Shown here one piece after another: positions 18,296 to 26,322 of a stretch of 64,000 bases of DNA. The notes beneath the pieces were generated by a model. The model was not told the origin of the DNA, ran no database searches, and worked only from the letters and a program-made list of their open reading frames with translations. The DNA comes from Oceanispirochaeta sp. M1 (GTDB lineage Bacteria; Spirochaetota; Spirochaetia; DSM-2461): assembly GCF_003346715.1 (NCBI RefSeq), contig NZ_QQPQ01000001.1, positions 124,001 to 188,000 of the forward strand, given 5' to 3'. The position numbers and the translations under genes were made by a program. Every line of letters starts with the position of its first letter. Positions within the stretch are counted from its first letter, which is position 1.

Positions 18296-19297
18296 CTATT
18301 CAAGAATGATGAACTCCACCCTTCTGTTCAGAGCTTTTCCCTCTTCTGTAGTATTATCCGCAATGGGTTTAGTTCCGCCGTAACCTTCTACTTCCAGCCG
18401 TTTTTCATTGATCCCCTGGGCAATAAGATAATCCTTGATTGCCTGTGCTCTGAGGATCGACAGTTTAAGCTGAGACGCTGCGTATCCAAGGTCTGCTGTA
18501 TGTCCGATTATCATGACAGTATATTTTGTTTCCAATACCTGTGCTTTCAACCTCTCCAGTTCGGGGATTGAAGAATCAAGAATCTCCGCTGAATCGGGTT
18601 TGAAACGGATGGCTCTGGTAACCAGAAGAACAATATCCTTATGTATGTCGTTCAGTACAGTCTGAAATCCCTGTATCTCCTCATTGCTCATCACTTGCGG
18701 CACAGCTGGTGCTGCTCCCTTTTTTACAACAGTCTTTCTCTGGAATGACAGCAATAGTTTTTCATCAGCCTGCTCCGGATTATAGACCTCTGTAATACCT
18801 GAAAGGGCGTAGATGACAGATTCTCCCTCTTTTGAATCAAAGACAAGGTCTGTGCCGCGAATCCCTGCTACAGCTGTTTCAGTTTTTACATTGATCTCCT
18901 GATCGGTGAACAGTTTATGGAAGCGACCGTATAGTCGTCCTTCAGTGAGGGTCAGATTCACATTCTTAAGGGTAGACTGCTCAAGGATCATAAGAGAGCC
19001 ATTATCCAGACGAAGCAGGTTTTCCGGGGAGAGACGGATATCCATTTCACCATCTATACCTGTTTTAAGAATAGTTCCCTGTTTCAATTTCTGACCGGCT
19101 TCCGGTTCAAGCCAGTCCTCTGACTGCTCATCAGTATAATACACTTCACCGCTCAGGTAGGTGATGACAGGAGTGTCCTGCACCAGAAGGGGATTGCGTA
19201 TAACAAGGGCTTCCTTTTTATAGAGGAAAAACGCAGTTCCTCCGGCTGCTATAAGAATCACTAGTATCAATATTCCGGCTATCAGTCCTTTTTTCAT
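18296..19297 (-). CDS. FecR-domain protein fused to an OmpA C-terminal domain
   Basis: This 333-residue protein has an N-terminal TM anchor (5-27) and then a FecR-like domain (about 45-185) with the typical VAGIRGTDLVF segment. An OmpA/MotB domain follows (about 220-333), containing IIGHTADLGYAASQLKLS, LIAQGINEKRLEVEGYGG and the closing NRRVEFIIL. OmpA domains bind the peptidoglycan peptide; FecR domains are usually signal- or ligand-sensing or structural. The fusion would tether a FecR module to the cell wall. No sigma factor or TonB gene is adjacent, so it is unlikely to be a classical iron-signalling FecR. Confidence 0.85.
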   Translation of the reverse strand: MKKGLIAGILILVILIAAGGTAFFLYKKEALVIRNPLLVQDTPVITYLSGEVYYTDEQSEDWLEPEAGQKLKQGTILKTGIDGEMDIRLSPENLLRLDNGSLMILEQSTLKNVNLTLTEGRLYGRFHKLFTDQEINVKTETAVAGIRGTDLVFDSKEGESVIYALSGITEVYNPEQADEKLLLSFQRKTVVKKGAAPAVPQVMSNEEIQGFQTVLNDIHKDIVLLVTRAIRFKPDSAEILDSSIPELERLKAQVLETKYTVMIIGHTADLGYAASQLKLSILRAQAIKDYLIAQGINEKRLEVEGYGGTKPIADNTTEEGKALNRRVEFIILE

Positions 19298-19388
19298 GAG
19301 TGTCCATCCTTCTTATTGAATATATCATAATTTAAGTTATGGGAGTATTAAAACAAATTGAAGAAATAGTTGTCTTTGTAGACAAAAT

Positions 19389-20255
19389 TCAGTGAAGTGA
19401 ATTGAAATCTCTGAACTGATTTGGACTTATACCCTCCAGTTTACGGAATACAGTTGAGAAATAGCTGTTACTCTCAAATCCCACATCCTTTGCAATATCA
19501 TTCAGTTTTTTATGTGGCTCCCTTATTATGATCTCTTTGGCCTTGTCTATTCGCCGTCTGTTGATATATTCGGTAGGTCTTTGTTTGGTTGCTATCTTGA
19601 AAAGCTCGCAGAAGTATTGAGGAGTCACTCCGGCGGTTTTTGCCAGATCATCGATTGTCAGTGCTCTTCCGAGTTCCCTGTCAATCTGTTCAAAAACTTT
19701 TTTGAGTCTGCTGCTGTGATGACTGTGGTTTTCCTTCTCATCATTCCACACATATTTGAACAGATCCATCATAAGCTGATAGGCCAGAACAGATCCGTTG
19801 AGTCCGGTCATCTCTGAGGGTGTTTTAAGGAGATTGAGGGCTTTATGTATCAGAGAGTTCAGTACCATGGGTTCTGAAATGGCAAAAACAGAGCTTTTCT
19901 TCAGGCCCGTATACTGGAGTATGCTCTCAATATGGTAACCGTTGATGGTTATCCAGTGAACCCGCCAGGGTTTATCATCGGCAGGGTAGTAGGCATGGGC
20001 CTCTCCCGGGTAGAGGAGAAAACCATATTCCGCCGGCACTTCGTATTTTACTCCCCTCAGTTCGAGTATTCCTGTTCCTGAGACTGTCTGTATCCACTGA
20101 TAGACCGGGTAGCCGAAGGGTCTGTGAACCGGATATTGGTAGAAGTCATATCCAACACCCACAAGGTGAAATGGCAGTTCTTTTTCAAGATCAGTCAGGC
20201 CGGCCAGGTAAAATTCACCATCTCTCCTGCCTCTTGTATGTTGGTTTTCAATCAT
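19389..20255 (-). CDS. AraC-family transcriptional regulator
   Basis: The regulator has 288 residues. The N-terminal cupin-like sugar-binding domain (about 20-165) includes YPGEAHAYYP. The C-terminal double helix-turn-helix (about 188-285) includes IDDLAKTAGVTPQYFCELFK and DVGFESNSYFSTVFRKLEG. AGAGGA precedes the ATG. It is divergent from a sugar ABC transporter operon and is the likely activator of it. A 7-bp inverted repeat sits at the transporter promoter (20470-20510). Confidence 0.92.
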   Translation of the reverse strand: MIENQHTRGRRDGEFYLAGLTDLEKELPFHLVGVGYDFYQYPVHRPFGYPVYQWIQTVSGTGILELRGVKYEVPAEYGFLLYPGEAHAYYPADDKPWRVHWITINGYHIESILQYTGLKKSSVFAISEPMVLNSLIHKALNLLKTPSEMTGLNGSVLAYQLMMDLFKYVWNDEKENHSHHSSRLKKVFEQIDRELGRALTIDDLAKTAGVTPQYFCELFKIATKQRPTEYINRRRIDKAKEIIIREPHKKLNDIAKDVGFESNSYFSTVFRKLEGISPNQFRDFNSLH

Positions 20256-20469
20256 GGAATCCTCTTTATCTTAATATAATACAATGAATCTGAATATATT
20301 TGAAGAAAAAAATCAAAAACAATCATGAAAATAAAAAAAGCGTGCATAAAGATTCCTGTTTTCATTATTATACTTCATTTTTTGTATATTTATACAGTTT
20401 TTTAACATTCAAGACAGGGTGAGCGGCTAATCATCTTAAAATATCAAAACAGTACGGAAAATCTTATCG

Positions 20470-20497
20470 TTGACGTCTGGTTACAGGGATTTACAAT
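20470..20497 (+). promoter_or_regulatory. promoter of the sugar ABC operon
   Basis: TTGACG (20470-20475), a 16-bp spacer and TACAAT (20492-20497) predict a start near 20504. AAGGAG and the ATG at 20525 follow. Confidence 0.6.
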
Positions 20498-20510
20498 AGA
20501 AGTACGTCAA
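20470..20510. promoter_or_regulatory. inverted repeat TTGACGT-N27-ACGTCAA over the promoter
   Basis: The 7-bp arms lie at 20470-20476, covering the -35 box, and at 20504-20510, at the predicted start. The placement suggests an operator for the divergent AraC protein or another regulator. AraC proteins more often use direct repeats. Confidence 0.4.
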
Positions 20511-20524
20511 TCAAGGAGATATAT

Positions 20525-21778
20525 ATGAGTAAACGAATTATTGTTCTTATGCTGAGTGTTTTTGTTCTGATCAGCGGCGTTTTTGCTGCAGGACAGCAGG
20601 ATGCAGCCATGGATGAAGGTCCCAAAATGCTGGTAATCAATTCAAACCAGTCTGATCCCTCTACTAAAGCAGCTGTTGCTGAGACTGTAGCTCTTTTTCA
20701 GGAAGAATATCCCGAGATCGAAGTTCAGCTGAATACATTTGATCATGAAGCATATAAAACCGCCATCAGAAACTTTCTGGCTACCGAAGCACCGGATGTC
20801 GCGTTCTGGTTTGCCGGTAACAGAATGAAATTTTTTGTAGATCAGAATCTGTTTATGGATGTCAGTGATGTATGGAAAGATGAAGATCTTTATGACTCTA
20901 TGTCCTCTTCACTCAACTCATTGACTATCAATAATAAACAGTATGGTGTTCCCTGGTCTTATTACCAGTGGGGTATTTACTACAGAATGGATATTTTCGA
21001 AAAATACGGCCTGTCTGTTCCTGAAACATGGGATGAGTTCATGTCTAATAATGATGTACTTGTTGCAAACGGGATAGCTCCGGTAACTATCGGAACAAAA
21101 TATCTGTGGACTGCGGCGGGATGGTTCGATTACTTTAACCTGAGAGTCAACGGTTACGAGTTCCATATGGAATTGATGACCGGAAAAGCATCTTATCTTG
21201 ATCCAAAACTAGATAAAGTATTTGACCTTTGGGGTGATATGGTTAAGCGTGGACATTTCCTTGAGAACCATGCGACTTACTCGTGGCAGGAAGCACAGGC
21301 TCCTCTTATCAAGGGTGAAGCAGCCATGTACCTGATCGGAAACTTCATGATGCCCGATATGGAAAGCGCCGGTGTTATCGACAAAATAGGTTTTTTCCAG
21401 TTCCCCATTATCGATCCCTCAGTAGGCGTTTATGAAGATGCTCCTACCGATACAATTCATATTCCCGCCAAGGCTAAGAATGTTGAAGCAGCAAAGATGT
21501 TTTTGGCTTTCATGACTCGTCCTGATGTACAGGACATCATGAATCCAGGAAGTCTTCCTCCCAGCAAATATGCTTCCGCACCGGATGACCGCTTCAAAAA
21601 AGCAGGATTCGAAATGCTCGGAAAAGCAGATGGTCTGGCTCAGTTTTATGACAGAGATACCACACCTGAAATGGCAAAAGCCGGTATGGAAGGATTTCAG
21701 GAATTTATGGTTTATCCCGACAGGGAAGATGCCATCAGAACAAGACTGGAAAGGGAAAGAAAGAGTCTTTTTGAATAA
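20525..21778 (+). CDS. sugar ABC transporter substrate-binding protein (family 1)
   Basis: The protein has 417 residues. The signal peptide ends VFA-AGQQD (cleavage about residue 21) with no lipobox cysteine. The family-1 binding-protein fold is seen, with FLATEAPDVAFWFAGN, a GIAPVTIGTKYLW block and GEAAMYLIGNFM. It captures a sugar or oligosaccharide for the two permeases downstream. The substrate is not deducible; the AraC neighbour supports a carbohydrate. A terminator after the gene should give it higher expression than the permeases. Confidence 0.9.
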   Translation: MSKRIIVLMLSVFVLISGVFAAGQQDAAMDEGPKMLVINSNQSDPSTKAAVAETVALFQEEYPEIEVQLNTFDHEAYKTAIRNFLATEAPDVAFWFAGNRMKFFVDQNLFMDVSDVWKDEDLYDSMSSSLNSLTINNKQYGVPWSYYQWGIYYRMDIFEKYGLSVPETWDEFMSNNDVLVANGIAPVTIGTKYLWTAAGWFDYFNLRVNGYEFHMELMTGKASYLDPKLDKVFDLWGDMVKRGHFLENHATYSWQEAQAPLIKGEAAMYLIGNFMMPDMESAGVIDKIGFFQFPIIDPSVGVYEDAPTDTIHIPAKAKNVEAAKMFLAFMTRPDVQDIMNPGSLPPSKYASAPDDRFKKAGFEMLGKADGLAQFYDRDTTPEMAKAGMEGFQEFMVYPDREDAIRTRLERERKSLFE

Positions 21779-21811
21779 CAGTTACTGATTTCTGTTCTTA
21801 TGAGGCAGCGA

Positions 21812-21842
21812 AGCGGAGTATCTCCTCTCCGCTGCTTTTTTT
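21812..21842 (+). terminator. intra-operon terminator after the sugar-binding protein
   Basis: AGCGGAG (21812-21818) pairs with CTCCGCT (21827-21833), followed by a run of T (21835-21842). It lies between the binding-protein and first permease genes. Confidence 0.82.
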
Positions 21843-21869
21843 ATATGTTAACCAAAAGGAGGCCTGTTC

Positions 21870-22757
21870 ATGGAGAAAAAAACCGTGAATAAACTGCTTA
21901 AAATGCAGCAGAAATATGCTCCCGTCTACTTTCTGGCACCGGCTATGATATTATTCTCAATTTTTGTCATTTGGCCCATCTTCCAGAGTATCTGGATCAG
22001 CTTTCATAAATGGGATGGATTCAGTCCCATGACCTGGGTCGGTCTAAAAAATTACCGAAAGCTTTTTGATGATCCCCGTTTTTATACATCTTTGAAAAAC
22101 AATATTTACTGGCTTGTTTTTATGATGCTGGCTCCCCTGGTCGGGCTGTCATTGGCTCTGTTTTTAAATCAGCAAATTAAGGGGATGAGAGTCATTAAGT
22201 CACTCTTCTTTTTTCCCTTTGTTATAAATCTCGTTGTTGTCGGTCTGGTCTTTTCCTGGTTTTACAATCCCGATCTGGGTTTGCTCTCCGTACTTCTGGG
22301 TGTATTCGGTATAGAGCCAATACCGATTCTGGCCGATGAAAAGATGGCCACATTCGGCATTATCATTGCCGGTTTATGGCCGCAGACAGCCTATTGCATG
22401 ATCTTGTACCTGACGGGTCTGGCGGGTGTAAACACCCAGATTGTGGAGGCCGGGAGAATTGATGGAGCCGCCGGGTGGCAGATGCTCCGTCATGTGATCC
22501 TGCCTCAACTCCGTCCTGCAACCATTGTGGCCCTCACTGTCACAGTCATAGGAGCACTCAGGAGTTTTGACCTGATTGCCACAATGACGGCCGGAGGCCC
22601 CTGGGGAAGCAGTTATGTACTGGCCTACCATATGTATGATGAAGCCATATTCAATTTTAAGATGGGATATGGAGCCGCATTGGCAGTTGTACTCTTCCTG
22701 ATTATGTCTGTCTTCATCTATTTCTTTCTGAAAAGAATGATCGATACGGAGAAGTAA
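21870..22757 (+). CDS. sugar ABC transporter permease (MalF type)
   Basis: This 295-residue permease has six transmembrane helices. Its EAA loop (EAGRIDGAAGWQMLRHVILPQL, shortened here as EAGRIDGAAGWQML) near residues 195-215 is typical of carbohydrate-uptake transporter-1 permeases. AAAGGAGG lies upstream of the ATG. It pairs with the next permease, 3 bp downstream. No ATPase is encoded in the operon. Confidence 0.92.
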   Translation: MEKKTVNKLLKMQQKYAPVYFLAPAMILFSIFVIWPIFQSIWISFHKWDGFSPMTWVGLKNYRKLFDDPRFYTSLKNNIYWLVFMMLAPLVGLSLALFLNQQIKGMRVIKSLFFFPFVINLVVVGLVFSWFYNPDLGLLSVLLGVFGIEPIPILADEKMATFGIIIAGLWPQTAYCMILYLTGLAGVNTQIVEAGRIDGAAGWQMLRHVILPQLRPATIVALTVTVIGALRSFDLIATMTAGGPWGSSYVLAYHMYDEAIFNFKMGYGAALAVVLFLIMSVFIYFFLKRMIDTEK

Positions 22758-22760
22758 AAA

Positions 22761-23618
22761 ATGTTTCCAACACCAATACAAAAAAGAATCGTCCCCGTCA
22801 GAGCTCTTTATGTGGTAGGAGTTATTCTCCTTTTGATAATGTGGCTGCTGCCTATGGTGGCCATTGTCTCCACATCGATCCGCCCCGGATCTGATATCTC
22901 CTCCGGGAATTATTGGGGTATTCCCAGTCGTATCGCCATCGTCGAAAACTACAGCGAAGTATTCAACCCCGACCGCAGTCCTATGTTGAGGTATTTTATC
23001 AACAGTACGGTTATGACTCTTCCGGCTGTATTCTTTACCATACTCTTCAGTTCCATGGCCGGATTTGCATTGGCGGTCTATCCCTTCAAGGGTCGGATAG
23101 CCCTCTATGCCATGTTTATCGCAGGAAACTTTATTCCCTATCAGATCCTGATGATTCCCGTGCGGACAATGTTTGTCAAGTTCGGCCTTTTTGACACGAT
23201 CATAGGGCTTGTAATTTTCCACACCGCCTTTCAGTCGGGTTTTGCGACCTTCTTTCTCAGAAACTTCATAGTGGAGCTGCCTTTTTCCCTGGTTGAATCC
23301 GCCCGGGTGGAGGGAGCTACGGAGCCCCGTATATTCTTCTCCATAATGATTCCTCTGTTGAGGCCCGCATTGGCATCCCTGGGAGTCCTGTTATTCACTT
23401 TTATCTGGAATGATTTTTTCTGGGCTCTGACTCTGGTACAGAGTGACAAGGCCAGGCCCATCACCTTCGGGCTGAGTGCTCTTAAGGGGCAGTGGCTGAT
23501 CAGCTGGAATCTGATTGCCGCCGGTTCGGTTGTGGCGGCTCTGCCCTCTGTTGTTGTCTTTTTCATACTACAGAAACAGTTTATTCAGGGACTGACGTTC
23601 GGTGGTGTAAAAGAGTGA
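22761..23618 (+). CDS. sugar ABC transporter permease (MalG type)
   Basis: This 285-residue permease has six transmembrane helices and a MalG-type EAA loop ESARVEGATEPRIFFSIMIP near residue 180. It is the second membrane subunit of the sugar importer. The operon then ends at a long terminator without an ATP-binding subunit, so a shared MsmX/UgpC-like ATPase encoded elsewhere probably energises it (established for this family, inferred here). Confidence 0.92.
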   Translation: MFPTPIQKRIVPVRALYVVGVILLLIMWLLPMVAIVSTSIRPGSDISSGNYWGIPSRIAIVENYSEVFNPDRSPMLRYFINSTVMTLPAVFFTILFSSMAGFALAVYPFKGRIALYAMFIAGNFIPYQILMIPVRTMFVKFGLFDTIIGLVIFHTAFQSGFATFFLRNFIVELPFSLVESARVEGATEPRIFFSIMIPLLRPALASLGVLLFTFIWNDFFWALTLVQSDKARPITFGLSALKGQWLISWNLIAAGSVVAALPSVVVFFILQKQFIQGLTFGGVKE

Positions 23619-23639
23619 TTTTCATTTTAAATTTTAGAA

Positions 23640-23714
23640 AAGCCCGCACTCTGAACTGATTCCCGGATGTTTTTCAACATATGGGGGCAGTTCAGATTCC
23701 TGCGGGCTTTTTTT
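23640..23714 (+). terminator. long two-part terminator of the sugar ABC operon
   Basis: Outer stem AAAGCCCGCA (23640-23649) pairs with TGCGGGCTTT (23701-23710), and inner stem CTGAACTG (23652-23659) with CAGTTCAG (23689-23696). A T tract ends it. The ~30-nt apical loop is unusually large for a terminator. Confidence 0.88.
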
Positions 23715-23798
23715 GAAAACAGCTGATTGAAAATATCCTATAATTAAAGATACCTTACTTTTGGACTCAAACCATTGTCAGAAAATGAGGAGTCTTGA

Positions 23799-24662
23799 AT
23801 GAAAAAGATACATCTATTTATGGGATCAATTTTTATTTTTTTAATAATTATCAGCTGTCAGACAGTCGTACTGGATGATGCTGATATGGTTTCCTGGGAT
23901 AATCATTACAGAGAAAAGAGCAGAGTTGGAGACAAAGGGCCGGGAACTCTGGTCATTGGGTCCGGAAGCTCAGATGTCCGTGTAGCCAGTCTTATTTACA
24001 GCCCTGAAAATACAACAGTAAGAGTGGCTGATATCTACTATCCAAGGGCTATGGATCTGCATGAAGCACGAGGTGCTGTTATAATGGTTTCCGGTGATAC
24101 AGACAATCATGCAAAAGATTATTACGGCAGAACTCTGAAAGATACTGATCAATATATGCAGTGGGGGCAGGTCATTGCCGAAGAAGGTCTGATTGCTGTC
24201 ACATATGAACTCGGGAATCCTCAGGCAGCCCTGGAAACTCTTATGACATGGATTGTTGAAAATCAAAAATATCTGGGGATTGATACCCAGAAAATAGGAT
24301 TTTTCTCAAGCAATGAAAATGGTTGTTCTGTGGGTTTGGAAACCATTGTTAAAGACAGTACAAAGTACACAGGTCCCAAACCGGTATTCTCTATCTACTA
24401 TTATGGCTTGATGCCTTTACGTTCAAAAGAGGTCTTTACTGATATTCCGATCCTGACAGTGCAGACAAAGGATCTGTGGGGTAGGGGACTGCCTGCTTCT
24501 ATGGAAGAATTCAACCAGAGTGCCATTGCGGATGGTGCCATGATAAAAGCTCTGTACTATCCTGAAGGGGAACATTATTTTGACTGCAGAGAGGATACTC
24601 CAAGAACTAGGGAAATCCTCCAGGAAACTGTTCTCTTCATGAAGGATAATATGGAACATTAG
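23799..24662 (+). CDS. lipoprotein with dienelactone-hydrolase-like fold
   Basis: The protein has 287 residues. The signal peptide has a lipobox ending IISC (Cys about 20). The body resembles the alpha/beta hydrolase (dienelactone hydrolase) fold: GAVIMVSGD strand, then IGFFSSNENG where the GxSxG elbow is expected, and PEGEHYFD near the end giving the His. The elbow is degenerate, so catalysis is uncertain. AGGAG lies 6 nt before ATG. A TATAAT box at 23739-23744 may be its promoter. It ends convergently with the plsC gene, overlapping by 4 bp. Confidence 0.72.
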   Translation: MKKIHLFMGSIFIFLIIISCQTVVLDDADMVSWDNHYREKSRVGDKGPGTLVIGSGSSDVRVASLIYSPENTTVRVADIYYPRAMDLHEARGAVIMVSGDTDNHAKDYYGRTLKDTDQYMQWGQVIAEEGLIAVTYELGNPQAALETLMTWIVENQKYLGIDTQKIGFFSSNENGCSVGLETIVKDSTKYTGPKPVFSIYYYGLMPLRSKEVFTDIPILTVQTKDLWGRGLPASMEEFNQSAIADGAMIKALYYPEGEHYFDCREDTPRTREILQETVLFMKDNMEH

Positions 24663-25360
24663 CCGAGGATCTCCTGTATAAGCTCTCTGCTTCGGCTGCG
24701 CAGTTCCCTGTCGCTGGATTCCTGTATCTCCTGAGCCGGAATCGGATTAGAGAATATGATTTCAACTGTTCCCGGTTTTACTAAGAGTGAGTGTATTGTT
24801 TTTCTTTCCCATAGTCCTTTGAGAACCACCGGTACCATATCTACTTCAGCATTTCTTACAAGACGGAAAGGTCCTCTCTGAAAAGGCTGGAGTTTTCCGT
24901 CTCTTGTGCGGTGTCCTTCGGGGAACATGGCAATTGACGTTCCCCCCTTAATAACCTTTCCGGCTTTCTCCAGACTTTCGATGGCAGATTTTACATCTTT
25001 CTGACTGATGGGAATGTTTCCAAGTCCTCGGATAACAGCTCCCCAGACGGGCAAATTGAAGTGAGACTCCAGTTCTACACCCCGGACGTAATGGGGTATA
25101 AATCCGAATAGGAGTACGGGGTCGAAAATATTGACGTGGTTTGCAATAAATACATAACTTTTTTCGGGGTCCAGAAGCTCCTTCCCCACTGTCTTTACCC
25201 GGATTCCGAAACTCAGAGGAATCAAGTGACAGATGAACTTGACAAGGGGATCAAAGAAGCGCTTATTTTTAAGTACATTCTGAAGGAGTATGAAGGGGAG
25301 TCCTAAAATCAGAACTGTAATAGTGAAGATATAACCGAAAATACTGGTAAAAATAAACAT
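24659..25360 (-). CDS. plsC: 1-acyl-sn-glycerol-3-phosphate acyltransferase PlsC
   Basis: This 233-residue enzyme acylates lysophosphatidate to phosphatidate in the inner membrane. An N-terminal hydrophobic helix precedes motif I NHVNIFDP (N74, H75, D80) and motif III FPEGHRT (146-152). All canonical residues are present, unlike the homologue at 1833-2522. The ATG at 25360 overlaps the stop of the lipid kinase (TGATG) with AGGA upstream, and is preferred to a TTG two codons earlier. It forms a phospholipid operon with the kinase. Confidence 0.93.
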   Translation of the reverse strand: MFIFTSIFGYIFTITVLILGLPFILLQNVLKNKRFFDPLVKFICHLIPLSFGIRVKTVGKELLDPEKSYVFIANHVNIFDPVLLFGFIPHYVRGVELESHFNLPVWGAVIRGLGNIPISQKDVKSAIESLEKAGKVIKGGTSIAMFPEGHRTRDGKLQPFQRGPFRLVRNAEVDMVPVVLKGLWERKTIHSLLVKPGTVEIIFSNPIPAQEIQESSDRELRSRSRELIQEILG

Positions 25361-26244
25361 CAGCAATACATCCTGATTTTTCCCGGATGGATCTGAACAT
25401 CTATGGGCGTCGTTCCAAAGGTTTCTCCGTCGGGTGTAAGCATGAGGGGCCTGTCGGATTTAACAGATATTTTTTTCCCTTTGAAGCACTCAATCACCTC
25501 ATCTTCCACATGCTTTCCTTTGAAGATTGCGGGGAACAGGGAGAGAACTTTTCTTCTTGAAACCTTATTAAGGAGAATGATGTCCAGAAGGCCGTCATTT
25601 ATTTCTGCATCCGGGGCCATCATCATGTCTCCTCCCGTATATTTTGAGTTACAGATTTCAGTAAAAAGAGCGTCTCTTTTGATCAGTTTTCCATCGAGTT
25701 CAATCTCTACAGCGCTGGATTTAAGAAAAATAATCTCTTCCAGTACTCCCAGGATATATGCAAAAGCTCCCAGAATCTTATAACGTTTTGCCCTGTAGGC
25801 TACATTGGAGACAAAACCGGAACCGAGAAGATTGGCAAAGAAGTATCGTCCTTCACTGCAGGTAAATTCCCCCAGATCTATATCTTTGGTTTTCCCTGCC
25901 TTAATATGCTGCAGAGCATCATCTACACTCTCAATTCCGAGGTCTTTGATAAAGGAGTTTCCCGTACCTACAGGAATCTGACCGATGGGTATGGGCAGGC
26001 TGTCTCTCTTTGACAGCAGACCGTTGATAACTTCAAAAAGGGTACCGTCTCCACCCACAGCCAGGACAGCATCTACACCCTCAATTGAGAGGTTCTCAGC
26101 CAGAACGCGAGTGTCACCCTTCTTCTCTGAAACCAGGAATTCAATCTCTATTCCTTCTTTCTTCAGGGCTTCCGCTGCTTCACTTGCAAGAGACCGGCCC
26201 TGTTTCTTTCCGGCATTCGGATTGACGATCATGGTAATTTTCAT
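25360..26244 (-). CDS. diacylglycerol/lipid kinase family protein (YegS/DgkB type)
   Basis: The enzyme has 294 residues. It has the DAGK catalytic domain with VNPNAGKKQGR (7-17) and the nucleotide-binding GGDGT at 64-68, and a C-terminal beta domain ending with the family's LTPDGETF motif. It transfers phosphate from ATP to diacylglycerol or a related lipid at the membrane. It is translationally coupled to plsC, matching a phosphatidate recycling role. Whether the substrate is diacylglycerol or another lipid is not settled by sequence. Confidence 0.9.
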   Translation of the reverse strand: MKITMIVNPNAGKKQGRSLASEAAEALKKEGIEIEFLVSEKKGDTRVLAENLSIEGVDAVLAVGGDGTLFEVINGLLSKRDSLPIPIGQIPVGTGNSFIKDLGIESVDDALQHIKAGKTKDIDLGEFTCSEGRYFFANLLGSGFVSNVAYRAKRYKILGAFAYILGVLEEIIFLKSSAVEIELDGKLIKRDALFTEICNSKYTGGDMMMAPDAEINDGLLDIILLNKVSRRKVLSLFPAIFKGKHVEDEVIECFKGKKISVKSDRPLMLTPDGETFGTTPIDVQIHPGKIRMYC

Positions 26245-26289
26245 TGCTGAATTAGACTTTAATTCAGATGTGTTGTCAAGAAAAAACTG

Positions 26290-26317
26290 TTACAAAAACC
26301 TTCGTTCGGGATAGAAT
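26290..26317 (+). promoter_or_regulatory. candidate promoter of the molybdopterin oxidoreductase gene
   Basis: TTACAA (26290-26295), a 16-bp spacer and TAGAAT (26312-26317). The predicted start (~26323) coincides with the ATG, so the mRNA may be leaderless. Confidence 0.45.
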
Positions 26318-26322
26318 AGGGT

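Noticed and set aside
20322-20427. A short hydrophobic frame (26 codons) upstream of the sugar-binding protein gene
   Set aside because: There is no Shine-Dalgarno sequence, and the composition follows the local A+T richness.
22374-23222. A 282-codon minus-strand frame
   Set aside because: It is antisense to two clear sugar permeases, is His/Gln/Gly-rich without domain features, and has no ribosome site.
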